Of a stretch of 64,000 nucleotides of DNA, positions 32,515-44,374 are shown piece by piece. Numbering within the stretch: the stretch's first letter is position 1; each line of letters starts with the position of its first letter. The position numbers and the translations under genes were made by a program. Where the stretch lies: NCBI RefSeq assembly GCF_050003625.1, contig NC_134400.1:197483918-197547917 (forward strand), in the 5' to 3' direction. Source of the stretch: Haematobia irritans (lineage: Eukaryota > Arthropoda > Insecta > Diptera > Muscidae). The notes beneath the pieces were generated by a model, which searched no databases, was not told the origin of the DNA, and worked only from the letters and a program-made list of their open reading frames with translations.

Positions 32515-34017
32515 AGGCCGATTACATACGTTTCCATAGAAATAAAATTTTGACAAAATAAAATTTTGACAACATTTTCTATAGAAGTAAAATTTGGAAA
32601 AAAATTTCTATAGAAATAAAATTTGGAAACAATTTTCTATAGAAATAAAATTTTGGCAAAATTTTCTATAGAAATAAAATTTTGACAAAATTTTCTATAG
32701 AAATAAAATTTTGACAATGTTTTCTATAAAAATAAAATTTTGGTAGATTATTTTTGGCTCGAGTGGCAACCATGATCATGAACCGATATGGACCAATTTT
32801 TGTGTGATTGGGGATCGGCTATATATAACTATAGACCGATATGGACCAATTATGGCATGGTTATAAGCGGCCTTATACTAACACCACGTTGCAAATTTCA
32901 ACCGGATCGGATGAGTTTTGCTCCTCCAAGAGGCTCCGGAGATCAAATCTGGGGAACGGTTTATATGGGGGGCTATATATAATTATGGACCGATATGGAC
33001 CAATTCTTGCGTGTTTGTTAGAGACCACATTCTAACACCATGTTCCAAATTTCAACCGGATCGGATGAATTTAGCTCCTCCAAGAGGCTCCGGAGGACAA
33101 ATCTGGGGATCGATTTATATGGGGGCTATATATAATTATAGCCCGATATGGACCAATTCTTGCATGGTTGTTAGAGACCATATACTAACACCACGTACCA
33201 AATTTTAACCGGATCGGATGAATTTTGCTCCTCTAAGAGGCTCCGTAGGTCAAATCTGGGGATCGGTTTATAAGGGGGCTATATATATATAATTATGGGC
33301 CGATGTGGACTAATTTTTGCATGGTCATTAGAGAACATATACCAACACCATATACCAAATTTCAGCCGGATCGGCTGAAATTTGGTTCTCTTAGAGGCTC
33401 CGCAAGCCAAATCGGGGATCGGTTTATATGGGGGCTATATGTAATTATGGACCGATATGGACAAATTTTTGCATGGTTATTAGAGACCATATACTAACAT
33501 TATGTACCAAATTTCAGCCGGATCGGATGAAATTTGCTTCCCTTAGTGCAATCGCAAGCCAAATTTGGGGGTCCGTTTATATGGGGGCTATATGTAATTA
33601 TGGACCGATATGGACAAATTTTTACATGGTTGTTAGAGACCTTATACTAACACCATGTACCAAATTTCAGCCGGATCGGATGAAATTTGCTTCTCTTAGA
33701 GCAATCGCAAGCCAAATTTGGGGGTTCGTTTATATAGGGGCTATACGTAAAAGTGGACGGATATGGCCCATTTGCAATACCATCCGACCTACATCAATAA
33801 CAACTACTTGTGTCAATTTTCAAGTCGATAGCTTGTTTCGTTCGGAAGTTAGCGTGATTTCAACAGAAGGACGGACGGACGGACATGCTCAGATCGACTC
33901 AGAATTTCACCACGACCCAGAATATATATACTTTATGGGGTCTTAGAGCAATATTTCGATGTGTTACAAACGGAATGACAAAGTTAATATACCCCCATCC
34001 TATGGTGGAGGGTATAA
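32515..34017 (+). mobile_element. Family A DINE-like element lacking its head
   Basis: Begins at the linker AGGCCGATTACATACG, then about eight 29-bp units (32535-32750), the junction TGGTAGATTATTTTTGGCTC, about six 153-bp units (32780-33740), the tail with GACGGACGGACGGAC (33870) and the terminal hairpin ending GGTGGAGGGTATAA at about 34017. Confidence 0.85.
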
Positions 34018-34218
34018 TAAACTTTTGCCAAATAAGCCAACTGCACTCAAATCGATGATTTGACGGTGGCAAAGGAAAAGAGATATGTTTGTACGAATTT
34101 ATTTCGGTATAAGCCGGCTATCATGTAAAACCTTTTTTCGGAAGGTTCAAGTGTGGTTCATTGTAGGGTTTAATGAACTGCATGAATTTATTCTGATAAT
34201 TGGTTGATAGTTTTGCTG
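34018..34218. other. Short spacer, probably single copy
   Basis: No repeat or gene recognised. It contains the target site of the SINE that follows. Confidence 0.4.
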
Positions 34219-34230
34219 CAAGTAGAGGAT

Positions 34231-34574
34231 AGGTTAGGTTAGGTGGCAGCCCGATGTATCAGGCTCACTTAGACTATTCAGTCCATTGTGATACCGCATT
34301 GGTGAACTTCTCTCTTATCACTGAGTACTGCCCGATTCTATGTTAAGCTCAATGACAAGGGACCTCCTTTTTATAGCCGAGTCCGAACGGCGTTCCATAT
34401 TGTGGTTTCACTCACTTAGAGAAGCTTTGAAATCCTCAGAAATGTCACCAGCATTACTGAGGTGGGATAATCCACCGCTGAAGAACTTTTTGGTGTTCGG
34501 TCGTAACAGGAATCGAACCCAGGACCTTGTGTATGCAAGGCGGGCATGCTAACCATTGCACCACGGTGGCTCCC
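34231..34574 (-). mobile_element. Full-length tRNA-derived SINE, 344 bp, 12-bp target duplication
   Basis: On the minus strand it starts GGGGAGCCACCGTGGTGCAA with an A box (GTGGTGCAATGGTTAGC) and a perfect B box (GGTTCGATTCC) in a tRNA-like head. The body follows (GGATTATCCCACCTCAGTAA, GGAACGCCGTTCGGACTCGG, AGAGAGAAGTTCACCAATGC), and it ends CACCTAACCTAACC. CAAGTAGAGGAT occurs at 34219-34230 and 34575-34586. The tail has 5-bp CCTAA repeats instead of poly(A). Confidence 0.92.
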
Positions 34575-34824
34575 CAAGTAGAGGATGCTGATGAGGAATG
34601 TGGTAATTCCGAAACGTGCGTCCTTCCAATCCTCAGAAATGTCACCAGCATTACTGAGGTGGGATAATCCACCGCTGAAAAACTTTTTGGTGTTCGGTCG
34701 TAGCAGGAATCGAACCCAGGACCTTGCGTATGCAAGGCGGGCATGTTAACCATTGCACCACGGTGGCTCCCCAAGTAGAGGATGCTCATGAGGAATGTGG
34801 TAATTCCGAAACGTGCGTCCTTCC
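34431..34824. repeat. 197-bp tandem duplication covering half of the SINE and its flank
   Basis: The block starting AATCCTCAGAAATGTCACCA at 34431 is repeated from 34628, with an offset of exactly 197 at both its start and its end (CGTGCGTCCTTCCAA). It contains the tRNA-like head, the right target duplication and about 45 bp of flank. The second copy is therefore not an independent insertion. Confidence 0.9.
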
Positions 34825-34854
34825 AACCATCTTCCAGTCTATAGGGTAGAGGTG

Positions 34855-35110
34855 TGCGCGTGAGTGAAATTTAACTCACACCCACGCACATTCACGAAGT
34901 CAAATATTTATTCACGCACGCTCACGCACGATACGTGTGGTAACCAATCCCATTCATGCACATTCACGAAATGAAAACCAGTACACACGCACGCTCACGC
35001 ACGAACTATTTGTAATGACTCACGTTCACGCACGATTCACGACAATTCACGTGACTCACGACAAATTCAAGAGATTCACGACATTTTCCAATCAGGAATG
35101 AGCAAGGGTA
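34855..35110. repeat. Degenerate CACGCACG-rich low-complexity repeat
   Basis: Recurrent TCACGCACGCTCACGCACGA and ATTCACGA motifs at irregular spacing. No coding frame. It borders a retrotransposon fragment that itself begins in CGTGAGCGTG, so it may be part of that element or a slippage-derived microsatellite. Confidence 0.6.
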
Positions 35111-35184
35111 ACAAAATTCATGAATAGAATATAGTTCGACAGCTGAATCAATTTCAGTTAACACACGAGTAAGAATTAAATATT

Positions 35185-36260
35185 GATTTTTTTCGTGAGC
35201 GTGATAGATCCGATAGGGAAAGTCGCGGTGGTGGTGTGGCCATATTTGCTAGGGATTACTTGAAAGGGAGATTTAAGTTGCGATCAGCGGTTGGTGATTC
35301 GGTAGAATACGTTTTTATGGAGATTACCACAGGGATTAGGAAAATTCTTATAGGTTGCATATATCGACCAAACAACACGGTTGATATACAGCCCCTTTTA
35401 GAGGTTCTCGAAAGTGAAACTCTGGGTTTTAATGATGTTATATTGGCAGACGATTTTAATTCGAACATTCTTGTAGACTCTTCCTTGTTAGATAAAATGC
35501 TGACTTTGAGTCTTGTTACTACTAACAATGTGTATCCCACACACTTCTCTTCACACTTTTGGATTTGTTTCTTGTGAACAACCCATGTGAAATTCTGCAT
35601 TATGATCAGATTTCAGCCTCATGCTTCTCGAAACATGACCTGATATTTCTGGACTACAATTTTCCTAAACATGAAAAGGTGGGAACTTACAATTATACAT
35701 ATCGGGATTATCGGAGTATTGACTACACGGACCTGCAAGATAGGATCAATTCGGTCAGCTGGGACAATATTTACACCTTTAGCACTGTGGATCAGCAACT
35801 GGAATTCCTGCAGGGTAATATTGTGCGTATATATGATGAGACCATCCCCATCAGGAATAGAAGAACAAAGTCTAACCATAGACCTTGGTTTAACTCCACA
35901 ATTAAGTCTTGTATTAGGGAGAGGGATATTGCGTATTCCAGATGGAAAAGATTTAGGACACCTGAGCTCCTTCAGGAATATCGTTCGTCAAGGAATAGGG
36001 TCAATAGCTACATTAAAGCGGCCAAGGTTCAGTATTACGCCGGGAAATTTCATAGGGCAGTAGACTCGAGAAGTAAATGGGGGGTTATACGGGATATAAG
36101 TGTTGGTAAGTCCAGGTATCTTTCTCAGCACTGCGGAGATCTTGATGAACTTAACAAGGCCTTCGTTAATGTTCCGACCATACCAATTAATGTTTCCTTT
36201 TATGGTAATAGTAATAGAACAGCGGACGATTCTGATATTTATGGCTCTTTTGAATTTCGA
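35185..36260 (+). mobile_element. Non-LTR retrotransposon fragment, endonuclease and linker, frameshifted
   Basis: The first frame (35197-35555) encodes the second half of an apurinic-like endonuclease domain: GGGVAIFARDY, ILIGCIYRPNN and ILADDFNSN (normally GDFN). After a frameshift near 35550 the next frame gives DLFLVNNP, then SKHDLIF at the usual SDH position, followed by the Arg-rich linker RPWFNSTIKSCIRERD and YIKAAKVQYY typical between endonuclease and RT. It breaks off before the RT motifs. Both the frameshift and the unusual residues at catalytic positions show it is inactive. No poly(A) is visible. Confidence 0.8.
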
Positions 36261-37621
36261 TGTGTATATTGGGCTAGAGTAGCAACCGTGTCACAAATAC
36301 ACAAAAGCAAGTGAGAGGACCATCGATACAAATGAGAGAAAGAGAGAGTTCCTTCAAATAATGCCACCCTGCATTCGGTGCATTTATTTCCCAATCAAAA
36401 CATGCCATTAGAGTAATTTTGTCCCTCATTTCCTCATTGGAACTCATTAATCATTAGATGATGTTCATCCTAACAAGAGACATGCAAGGAAAAAGAAATC
36501 ACAACAAATCATCATCATTTATCAATTAATCTTACCCATTCCATGTTAGATGGACATGGATAGTTTGGCAATGGTAACCAATCAAAATACCGACCAGTAG
36601 ACGAGACGGCCAAATTAATTGCCCCATCAACATTGCAGCAGCGTCCAGAACTCACTTGCCGAAGTGGCATGTGAGACGAGCGTGTTGTGTGGTCAAATCA
36701 AATTCTTTACATAGCTCCCAACTAATTATCCATGGACAGATGGCGACAAATGGTTGAATGGAAATGAAAGGATGGACGGACGTATGTTTCGGGCAAAATA
36801 ATAAAAAAAAGAAAACATGGAAAACCGTGACCAAGCGGAAAATGTGGACATTAATATTCCAATTCCTAAAGGATCTCATTTCAAGCCCATTGACAGGAAA
36901 AAATTGAAAGGAGTAACACCATCATTGGATATCTGCTTATTGATGATCTTAGACATAAGATATGACACTCCTTGATGGTTGTGGAAATGACCAGGTGATG
37001 AGCTGAGTGAAGTGAACTCCTAATAAGCTACCCATGTTAGGTAATTCAACGACACTTGTTTTGGCTCCTTGCGATGAATGGCGTCTCTTTAGGCCTTTTC
37101 ATATTTGACCAACAATTGCGACAAAGAAACGAGGTTATCTTTTCGACAAAATCTTTTCTTTCATTAACCGTTTTTTTTTTCTCCTTTGCTCGTCTGCATT
37201 CGACACAAAATGCCTTGGAAATAAATAAACGACACACTATTGGTGAGGATTCAATGAGAAATAAAGTGGGAAACGCATCTATGCGTGTTAACCACTATAA
37301 ATGGCAATATCTTCATCGTCATCATCAGTTGCGGTGACAGTAGCAGTAGCAATAGCAACACCATCAATAGAAATTGCTAAAGCAAAAGCTTGCCAATAGA
37401 AGGTATTTAACAGCTATTGAAACCGTCACCATCACGGATGGTTGAGATAGTCACACTTGTGTTTAATCTCGGTATCCTGCTGATGGCTGAAGCTATGAAG
37501 GCCTTAATTTGAGCAAAAAAAAAAAAAACGAAAGATAAATAAATAAAGCTAAAACATAAAGGGATACAAAAGTTGAAAATCGATTTTTTGTGCAAAAAAA
37601 AAATCAATCAGAAATTAAACG
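36261..37621. other. Single-copy stretch, no gene recognised
   Basis: This 1.3-kb region is not made of the local repeats. It has GATGATGAT/CATCATCATC and AGTAGCAGTAGCAATAGCAA simple repeats and short frames under 95 codons with no recognisable domain. It could be part of a long intron or intergenic regulatory DNA. Confidence 0.4.
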
Positions 37622-40600
37622 AAGTAAGTAAAACCTAAAGTCGGGCGGGGCCGACTATATTATACTCTTCACCATTATGTAGACCAAAATTTGTGTTACC
37701 ATCTCAACTCCCTCAAATTTGTTGGGAGTTATTATCAGGTTTATATTCCCATATACAAATATTTATATCTGAAACGATTTGGAGAAAATTTTTTGTACTT
37801 CTACACAATCGCTAGAATTAAAAATTAAATCGGCTAACAGCCTGGGATGAAAAACAATGTTAGTAAAAAACAAGTAAGGAAAGTCTAAAGTCGGGCGGGG
37901 CCGACTATATTATACCCTGCACCACTTTATAGATCTAAATTTTCGATACCATATCACATCAGTCAAATGTGTTGGGGGCTATATATAAAAGTTTGTCCCA
38001 AATACATACATTTAAATATCACTCGATCTGAACAGAATTTGATAGACTTCTACAAAATCTATAGACTCAAAATTTAAGTCGGCTAATGCACTAGGGTGGA
38101 ACACAATGTTAGTAAAAAACAAGTAAGGAAAGTCTAAAGTCGGGCGGGGCCGACTATATTATACCCTACATCACTTTGTAGATCTAAATTTTCGATACCA
38201 TACCACATCCGTCAATTGTGTTGGGTGCTATATATAAAAGGTTTGTCCCAAATACATACATTTTAATATCTCTCGATCTGGACAGAATTTGATAGACTTT
38301 TACAAAATCTATAGACTAAAAATTTAAGTCAGCTAATGCACTAGGATGGAACACAATTTTAGTAAAAAATAAATATGGGAAACATTTAAATCTGAAGCAA
38401 TTTTAAGGAAACTTCGCAAAAGTTTATTTATGATTTATCGCTCGATATATATGTATTAGAAGTTTAGGAAAATTAGAGTCATTTTTACAACTTTTCGACT
38501 AAGCAGTGGCGATTTTACAAGGAAAATGTTGGTATTTTGACCATTTTTGTCGAAAACAGAAAAACATATATATGGGAGCTATATCCAAATCTGAACCGAT
38601 TTCAATCAAATTTGGCACACATGACTATATTACTAATTGTACTCCTAGTGCAAAATTTCAACCAAATTGGGCCAAAACTCTGGCTTTTAGGACCATATTA
38701 GTCCTTATCGGGCGAAAGATATATATGGGAGCTATATCTAAATCTGAACCGATTTCAATCAAATTTTGCACACATGACTATACTACCAATTGTACTCCTT
38801 GTGCAAAATTTCAAGCTAATCGGGATAAAACTCTGGCTTCTGGGTCCATATAAGTGCAACTAAATCGGAGTAAAAAATTGGCCTCCGTGGTCATATGAGT
38901 GTAAATCGGGCGAAAGCTATATATGAGAGCTATATCTAAATCTGAACCGATTCCAACAAAATTTGGCACACATAGCTACAATGCTAATTATACTCCCTGT
39001 GCAAAATTTCAACTAAATCGGATTAAAAAATTGGCCTCCGTGGTCATATGAGTGTAAATCGGGCGAAAGCTATATATGAGAGCTATATCTAAATCTGAAC
39101 CGATTTTGCTGATATTTTTCAAGTTTTTCGAGATTCATAAAATATTCGGATGTACGGAATTTGAGGAAGATCGGTTGATATACACGCCAATTATGACCAG
39201 ATCGGTGAAAAATATATATGGCAGCTATATCTAAATCTGAACCGATTTTTTCCAAAATCAATAGGGATCGTCTTTGAGCCGAAACAGGACCCTATACCAA
39301 ATTTTAGGACAATCGGACTAAAACTGCGAGCTGTACTTTGCACACAAAAATACATCAACAGACAGACAGACAGACAGACGGACAGACAGACAGACGGACA
39401 TCGCTAAATCGACTCAGAATTTTATTCTAAGCCGATCCGTATACTAAAAGGTTGGTCTATGATTACTCCTTCTTGGTGTTACATACAAATGCACAAACTT
39501 ATTATACCCTGTACCACAGTAGTGGTGAAGGGTATAAATATGGGAAACATTTAAATCTGAAGCAATTTTAAGGAAACTTTGCAAAAATTTATTTATGATT
39601 TATCGCTCGATATATATGTATTAGAAGTTTAGGAAACTTAGAGTCATTTTTACAACTTTGCGACTAAGCAGTGGCGATTTTACAAGGAAATTGTTGGTAT
39701 TTTGACCATTTTTGTCGAAATCAAAAAAAGCATATATATGGGAGCTATATCTAAAAGCGTCTTCAACATCTGATTGAAGGTGAATCGAAATCACCAAATC
39801 TTAACCGATTTCAACCAAATTTGGCTCGCATAGCTACAATGCTAATTCTACTCCCTGTGCAAAATTTCAAGTAAATCGGAGTTAAAATTGGTCTCTGTGG
39901 TCATATGAGTGTAAATCGGGCGAAAGCTATATATGGGAGCTATATCTAAATCTGAACCGATTTCAACAAAATTGGGAACGCATAGCTACAATGCTAATTC
40001 TACTCCCTGTGCAAAACTTCAACTAAATCGGAGTAAAAAATTGGCCTCTGTGGTCATATGAGTGTAAATCGGGCGAAAGCTATATATGTGAACTGATTTC
40101 AATCAAATTTGGCACAATCAAAATTTCAACCAAATTGGGCCAAAACTCTGGCTATTAGAACCATATTAGTCCATATCGGGCGAAAGATATATATGGAAGC
40201 TATATCTAAATCTGAATCGATTTCAACCAAATTTGGCACACATAGCTACAATGCTAAATCTACTCCCTGTGCAAAATTTCAACCAAATTGGACCAAAACT
40301 CTGGCTTTTAGGACCATATTAGTCCATATCGGGCGAAAGATATATATGGGAGCTATATCTAAATCTGAACCGATTTCAATCAAATTTTACACACTTGACT
40401 ATACTACTAATTGTACTCCTAGTGTAAAATTTCAACCAAATTCGGTCAAAAATCTGGCTTCTGGGTCCATGTAAGTCCATATCGGGCGAAAGATATATAT
40501 GGGAGCTATATTTAAATCTGAACCGATTTCAATCAAATTTTGCACACTTGACTACACGACTAAGTGTTATGTTTGTACAAAATTTCAAGCAAATCGGTAT

Positions 40601-42935
40601 AAAACTCTGGCTGCTGAGTCCATGTTAGTCCATAGCGAAAGATATATATGGGAGCTATATCTAAATCTAAACCGATTTATTCCAAAATCAATAGGGTTCT
40701 ATTCTGACCCATATTAGGAACATGTGCCAAATTTGAAGGTGATTGGACTTAAATTGCGACCAAGACTTTGATCACAAAAAAGTGTTCACAGACAGACGGA
40801 CGGACGAACGGACAGACGGACATGGCTGTATCGACTCAGGAGCCCACCCTGAGCATTTTTGCTATAGACACCATGTGTCTATCTCGTCTCCTTCTGGGTG
40901 TTACAAACATATGCACTAACTTATAATACTTTGTTCCACAGTGTGGCGCAGGGTATAAATATGGGAAACATTTAAATCTGAAGCAATTTTAAGGAAACTT
41001 CGCAAAAGTTTATTTATGATTTATCGCTCGATATATATGTATTAGAAGTTTAGGAAAATTAGAGTCATTTTTACAACTTTTCGACTAAGCAGTGGCGATT
41101 TAACAAGGAAAATGTTGGTATTTTGACCATTTTTGTCGAAATCAGAAAAAACATATATATGGGAGCTATATCCAAATCTGAACCGATTTCAATCAAATTT
41201 GGCACACATGACTATATTACTAATTGTACTCCTAGTGCAAAATTTCAACCAAATTGGGCCAAAACTCTGGCTTCTGGGGCCATATAAGTCCATATCGGGC
41301 GAAAAATATATGTGGAAGCTATATCTAAATCTGAACCGATTTCAATCAAATTTGGCACACATGACTATACTACCAATTGTACTCCTTGTGCAAAATTTCA
41401 AGCTAATCGGGATAAAACTCTGGCTTCTGGGTCCATATAAGTGCATATCGGGCGAAAGATATATATGGGAGCTATATCTAAATCTGAATCGATTTCAACC
41501 AAATTTCGCACGCATAGCTACAATGCTAATTATACTCCCTGTGCAAAATTTCAACTAAATCGGAGTAAAAAATTGGCCTCCGTGGTCATATGAGTGTAAA
41601 TCGGGCGAAAGCTATATATGAGAGCTATATCTAAATCTGAACCGATTTCAATCAAATTTTTCACACTTAACTATACTACTAATTGTACTCCTAGTGCAAA
41701 ATTTCAACCAAATTGGGCCAAAACTCTGGCTTCTAGGACCATATTAGTCTATATCGGGCGAAAGATATATAAGGGAGCTATATCTAAATCTGAACCGATT
41801 TCAATTAAATTTGCACACATGACTATACTACGAATTGTACTTCGTGTGCAAAATTTGAACCAAAACTCTGGCTTCTAGGACCATAATAGTCCATATCGGG
41901 CGAAAGATATATATGGGAGCTATATCTAAATCTGAACCGATTTCAATTAAATTTGCACACATGACTATACTACGAATTGTACTCCTTGTGAAAAATTTCA
42001 ACCAAATTGGGCCAAAAGCTCTGGCTTCTGGGGCCATATAAGTCCATATCGGGCGAAAAATATATATGGAAACTATATCTAAATCTAAACCGATTAGTCA
42101 TACTACCATCTGTACTCCTTGTGCAAAATTTCAAGCTAATCGGGATAAAACTCTGGCTTATGGGTCCATATAAGTGCATATCGGGCGAAAGATATATATG
42201 GGAGCTATATCTAAATCTGAATCGATTTCATAGCTACAATGCTAAATCTACTCCCTGTGCAAATTTTCAACCAAATTGGGCCAAAACTCTGGCTTCTGGG
42301 GCCATATAAGTCCATATCGGGCGAAAGATATATATGGGAGCTATCTAAATCTGAACCGATTTCAATTAAATTTTGCACACTTGACTATACGACTAAGTGT
42401 TATGTTTGTACAAATCGGTATAAAACTCTGACTGCTGGGTCCATATTAGTGCATATCGGGCGAAAGATATATATGGGAGCTATATCTAAATCTGAACCGA
42501 TTTCTTCCAAAATCAATAGGGTTCTATTTTGACCCAAATTAGGAACAAGTGCTAAATTTGAATGCGATTGGAATTAAATTGCGACCTATAATTTGATCAC
42601 AAAAATGTGTTCACAGACAGACGAAGGAACCAGACGGTGAAAAATATATATGGCAGCTATATCTAAATCTGAACCAATTTTTTCCAAAATCAATGGGGAT
42701 CGTCTATGAGCCGAAACAGGACCCTATACCAAATTTTAGGACAATCGGTCTAAAACTGCGAGCTGTACTTTGCACACAAAAATACACCAACAGACAGACA
42801 GACGGACATCGCTAAATCGACTCAGAATTTAATTCTAAGCCGATCCGTATACTAAAAGGTTCGTCTATGATTACTTCTTCTTGGCGTTACATACAAATGC
42901 ACACACTTATTATACCCTGGACCGCAGTAGTTTCC
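37622..42935 (+). mobile_element. Family B DINE-like cluster, plus strand (left arm of a large inverted structure)
   Basis: Successive heads with AAAGTCGGGCGGGGCCGACT occur at about 37638, 37892 and 38141. The internal start (AATATGGGAAACATTTAAAT) and core units follow, with tails at about 39360-39536, 40790-40960 and 42610-42935. After the first tail, the next cores follow without a new head (GGGTATAAATATGGGAAAC), so whole core-plus-tail modules were duplicated. Core unit markers are GGAGCTATATCTAAATCTGA and AAATCGGGCGAAAG. Confidence 0.88.
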
Positions 42936-42943
42936 CATATTTA

Positions 42944-44374
42944 TACCCTGCTCCACACTGTGGAACAGGGTATTATAAGTTAGTGCATATGTTTGCAACA
43001 CCCAGAAGGAGACGAGATAGACACATGGTGTCTTTGGCAAAAATGGTCAGGGTGGGCTCCTGAGTCGATATAGCCATGTCCGTCTGTCCGTCTGTCCGTC
43101 TGTCCGTCTGTCCGTGAACACATTTTGTAATCAAAGTCTAGGTCGCAGTTTTAGTCCAATCGACTTCAAATTTGGCACAAGTATGTGTTTTGGCTCAGAA
43201 TAGATCCCTATTGATTTTGGAAGAAATCGGTTCAGATTTAGATATAGCTCCCATATATATATTTCGCCCGATATGGACTTATATGGCCCCAGAAGCCAGA
43301 GTTTTACCCTAATTGGCTTAAAATTTTGCAGAAGAAGAACAATTAGTACTATAGTCAAGTGTGCCAAATTTCATTGAAATCGGTTCAGATTTAGATATAG
43401 CTCCCGTATATATCTTTCGCCCGATATGCACTAATACGGTCCCAGAAGCCAGAGTTTTACACCAATTAGGTTGAAATTTTGCACAGGGAGTAGAATTAGC
43501 AGTGTAGTCAAGTGTGCAAAATTTTATTGAAATCGGTTCAGATTTAGATATAGCTCCCATATATATCGTTCGTCCGATTTACACTCATATGACCACAGAG
43601 GCCAATATTTAGCTCCGATTTAGTTGAAATTTTGCACTGGGAGTAGAATTAGCATTGTAGCTATGTGTGCCAAATTTGGTTGAAATCGGTTCAGATTTAG
43701 ATATATCTCCCATATATAGCTTTCGCCCGATTTACAGTCATATGACCACAGAGGCCATTTTTTTGCTCCGATATAGTTGAAATTTTGCACAGGGAGTAGA
43801 ATTAGCATTGTGGTTATGCGTGTCAAATTTGGTTGAAATCGGTTCAGATTTAGATATAGCTCCCATATATAGCTTTCGCCCGATTTACACTCATATGACC
43901 ACAGAGGCAAATTTTTAACTCCGATTTAGTTTAAATTTTGCACAGGGAGTAGAATTAGCATTGTAGCTATGCGTGCCAAATTTGGTTGAAATCGGTTCAG
44001 ATTTAGATATAGCTCCCATATATAGCTTTCGCCCGATTTACACTCATATGACCATAGAGGCCAATTTTTTGCTCCGATTTAGTTAAAATTTTGCACAGAG
44101 AGTAGAATTAGCATTGTAGCTATGCGTGCCAATTTCGGTTGAAATCGGTTCAGATTTAGATATAGCTCCCATATATATGTTTTTCTGATTTCGACAAAAA
44201 TGGTCAAAATACCAACATTTTCCTTGTAAAATCGCCACTGTTTAGTCGACAAGTTGTAAAAATGACTCTAATTTTCCTAAAATTCTAATACATGTATATC
44301 GAGCGATAAATCATAAATAAACTTTTGCGAAGTTTCCTTAAAATTGCTTCAGATTTAAATGTTTCCCATATTTA
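42944..44374 (-). mobile_element. Family B tandem copy 1 (1431 bp)
   Basis: Runs from the terminal hairpin ACCCTGCTCCACACTGTGG through a (CCGTCTGT)n run and seven core units (TTCAGATTTAG at 43231, 43384, 43537 and 43690, 153 bp apart) to AGATTTAAATGTTTCCCATA. It is nearly identical to copies 2 and 3, but keeps AGCTATGCGTGCC near 44120 where they have a 10-bp deletion. Confidence 0.88.

Noticed and set aside
34500..34574. Candidate tRNA gene with perfect B box
   Set aside because: It is the head of a SINE with target duplications and a body that recurs elsewhere. The acceptor and anticodon stems do not pair properly.
34628..34770. A second independent SINE insertion
   Set aside because: It is part of a 197-bp tandem duplication that includes flanking DNA.
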